DNA of 64,000 nucleotides from the NCBI RefSeq assembly GCF_902459465.1, contig NC_047076.1:12222146-12286145 (forward strand), given 5' to 3'. Under the pieces are notes generated by a model. The model worked only from the letters and a program-made list of their open reading frames with translations. It had not been told where the DNA came from and made no database searches. Positions 63,940 to 64,000 of the stretch are shown in pieces. The first letter of the stretch is position 1; every line of letters starts with the position of its first letter. Made by a program: the position numbers and the translations under genes. The DNA is from Asterias rubens. Taxonomy: Eukaryota; Echinodermata; Asteroidea; Forcipulatida; Asteriidae.

Positions 63940-64000
63940 TGAAATAGATTTTTGCGGAATTCTGGAGACTTTCCAGTTCTAAAAAGGAGGGCAGGTCATA
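63940..64000 (-). mobile_element. Family P fragment at the window edge
   Basis: GGAATTCTGGAGACTTTCCAGTTCTAAAAAGGAGGGCAGG resembles the 51400 region of the reverse family P copy, in the same orientation; it continues outside. Only the first part can be judged. Confidence 0.5.

Overview
This is a eukaryotic genome window from a marine deuterostome, most likely an echinoderm and probably a sea star. The evidence is multi-exon genes with GT-AG introns, domain-shuffled extracellular proteins (LDLa, SRCR, kringle), clear animal orthologues (INPP1, CCDC148, a kelch-like protein), many tRNA-derived SINEs, and very dense short non-autonomous repeats of a type I associate with sea stars. The species call is inference; I could not run a search.

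Layout. (1) 1-18013, minus strand: the 5' portion (16 coding exons, 831 codons) of a mosaic membrane protein. It starts with a DEG/ENaC-type cytoplasmic tail, the His-Gly gating motif, TM1 and the first extracellular strand. It then runs without a phase break into six LDLa modules, an unrecognised Cys-rich module, a kringle, an SRCR domain and a seventh LDLa. The 3' end lies beyond position 1. (2) 18014-27029: no gene found, only repeats. (3) 27030-35859, minus: a complete BTB-BACK-kelch gene in five coding exons (597 aa). (4) About 36.6-38.8 kb, plus: the 5' half of a Ty3/Gypsy-like retroelement (PBS-like site, an SGNH-esterase-like ORF, gag, aspartic protease) with no reverse transcriptase or integrase. 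(5) 41396-44517, plus: complete INPP1 in four coding exons (397 aa), with a 69-bp minisatellite just upstream and a triplicated terminal-exon end downstream. (6) 51714-57478, plus: a nine-exon gene for a 418-aa membrane-anchored protein that resembles the lipocalin-like (CrtC/AttH-type) N-terminal half of invertebrate PEP-synthase-like proteins. (7) 59932-63458, minus: the last five exons of CCDC148; its 5' end lies beyond 64000.

The genes are independent single-copy loci, not a cluster acting together. INPP1 dephosphorylates inositol polyphosphates in the cytosol, the kelch protein is a likely CUL3 substrate adaptor, CCDC148 is a coiled-coil protein, and the mosaic channel-like protein would sit in the plasma membrane. 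The space between them is filled with at least a dozen repeat families. Many are bounded by TTAA, several carry long internal palindromes, and some are nested in each other. Hammerhead-ribozyme-like cores (CTGANGA, stem, GAAAC) recur at the ends of one retroelement-like repeat.

The most unusual items are the DEG/ENaC-LDLa-kringle-SRCR mosaic gene and the retroelement with an SGNH-like ORF in front of gag.
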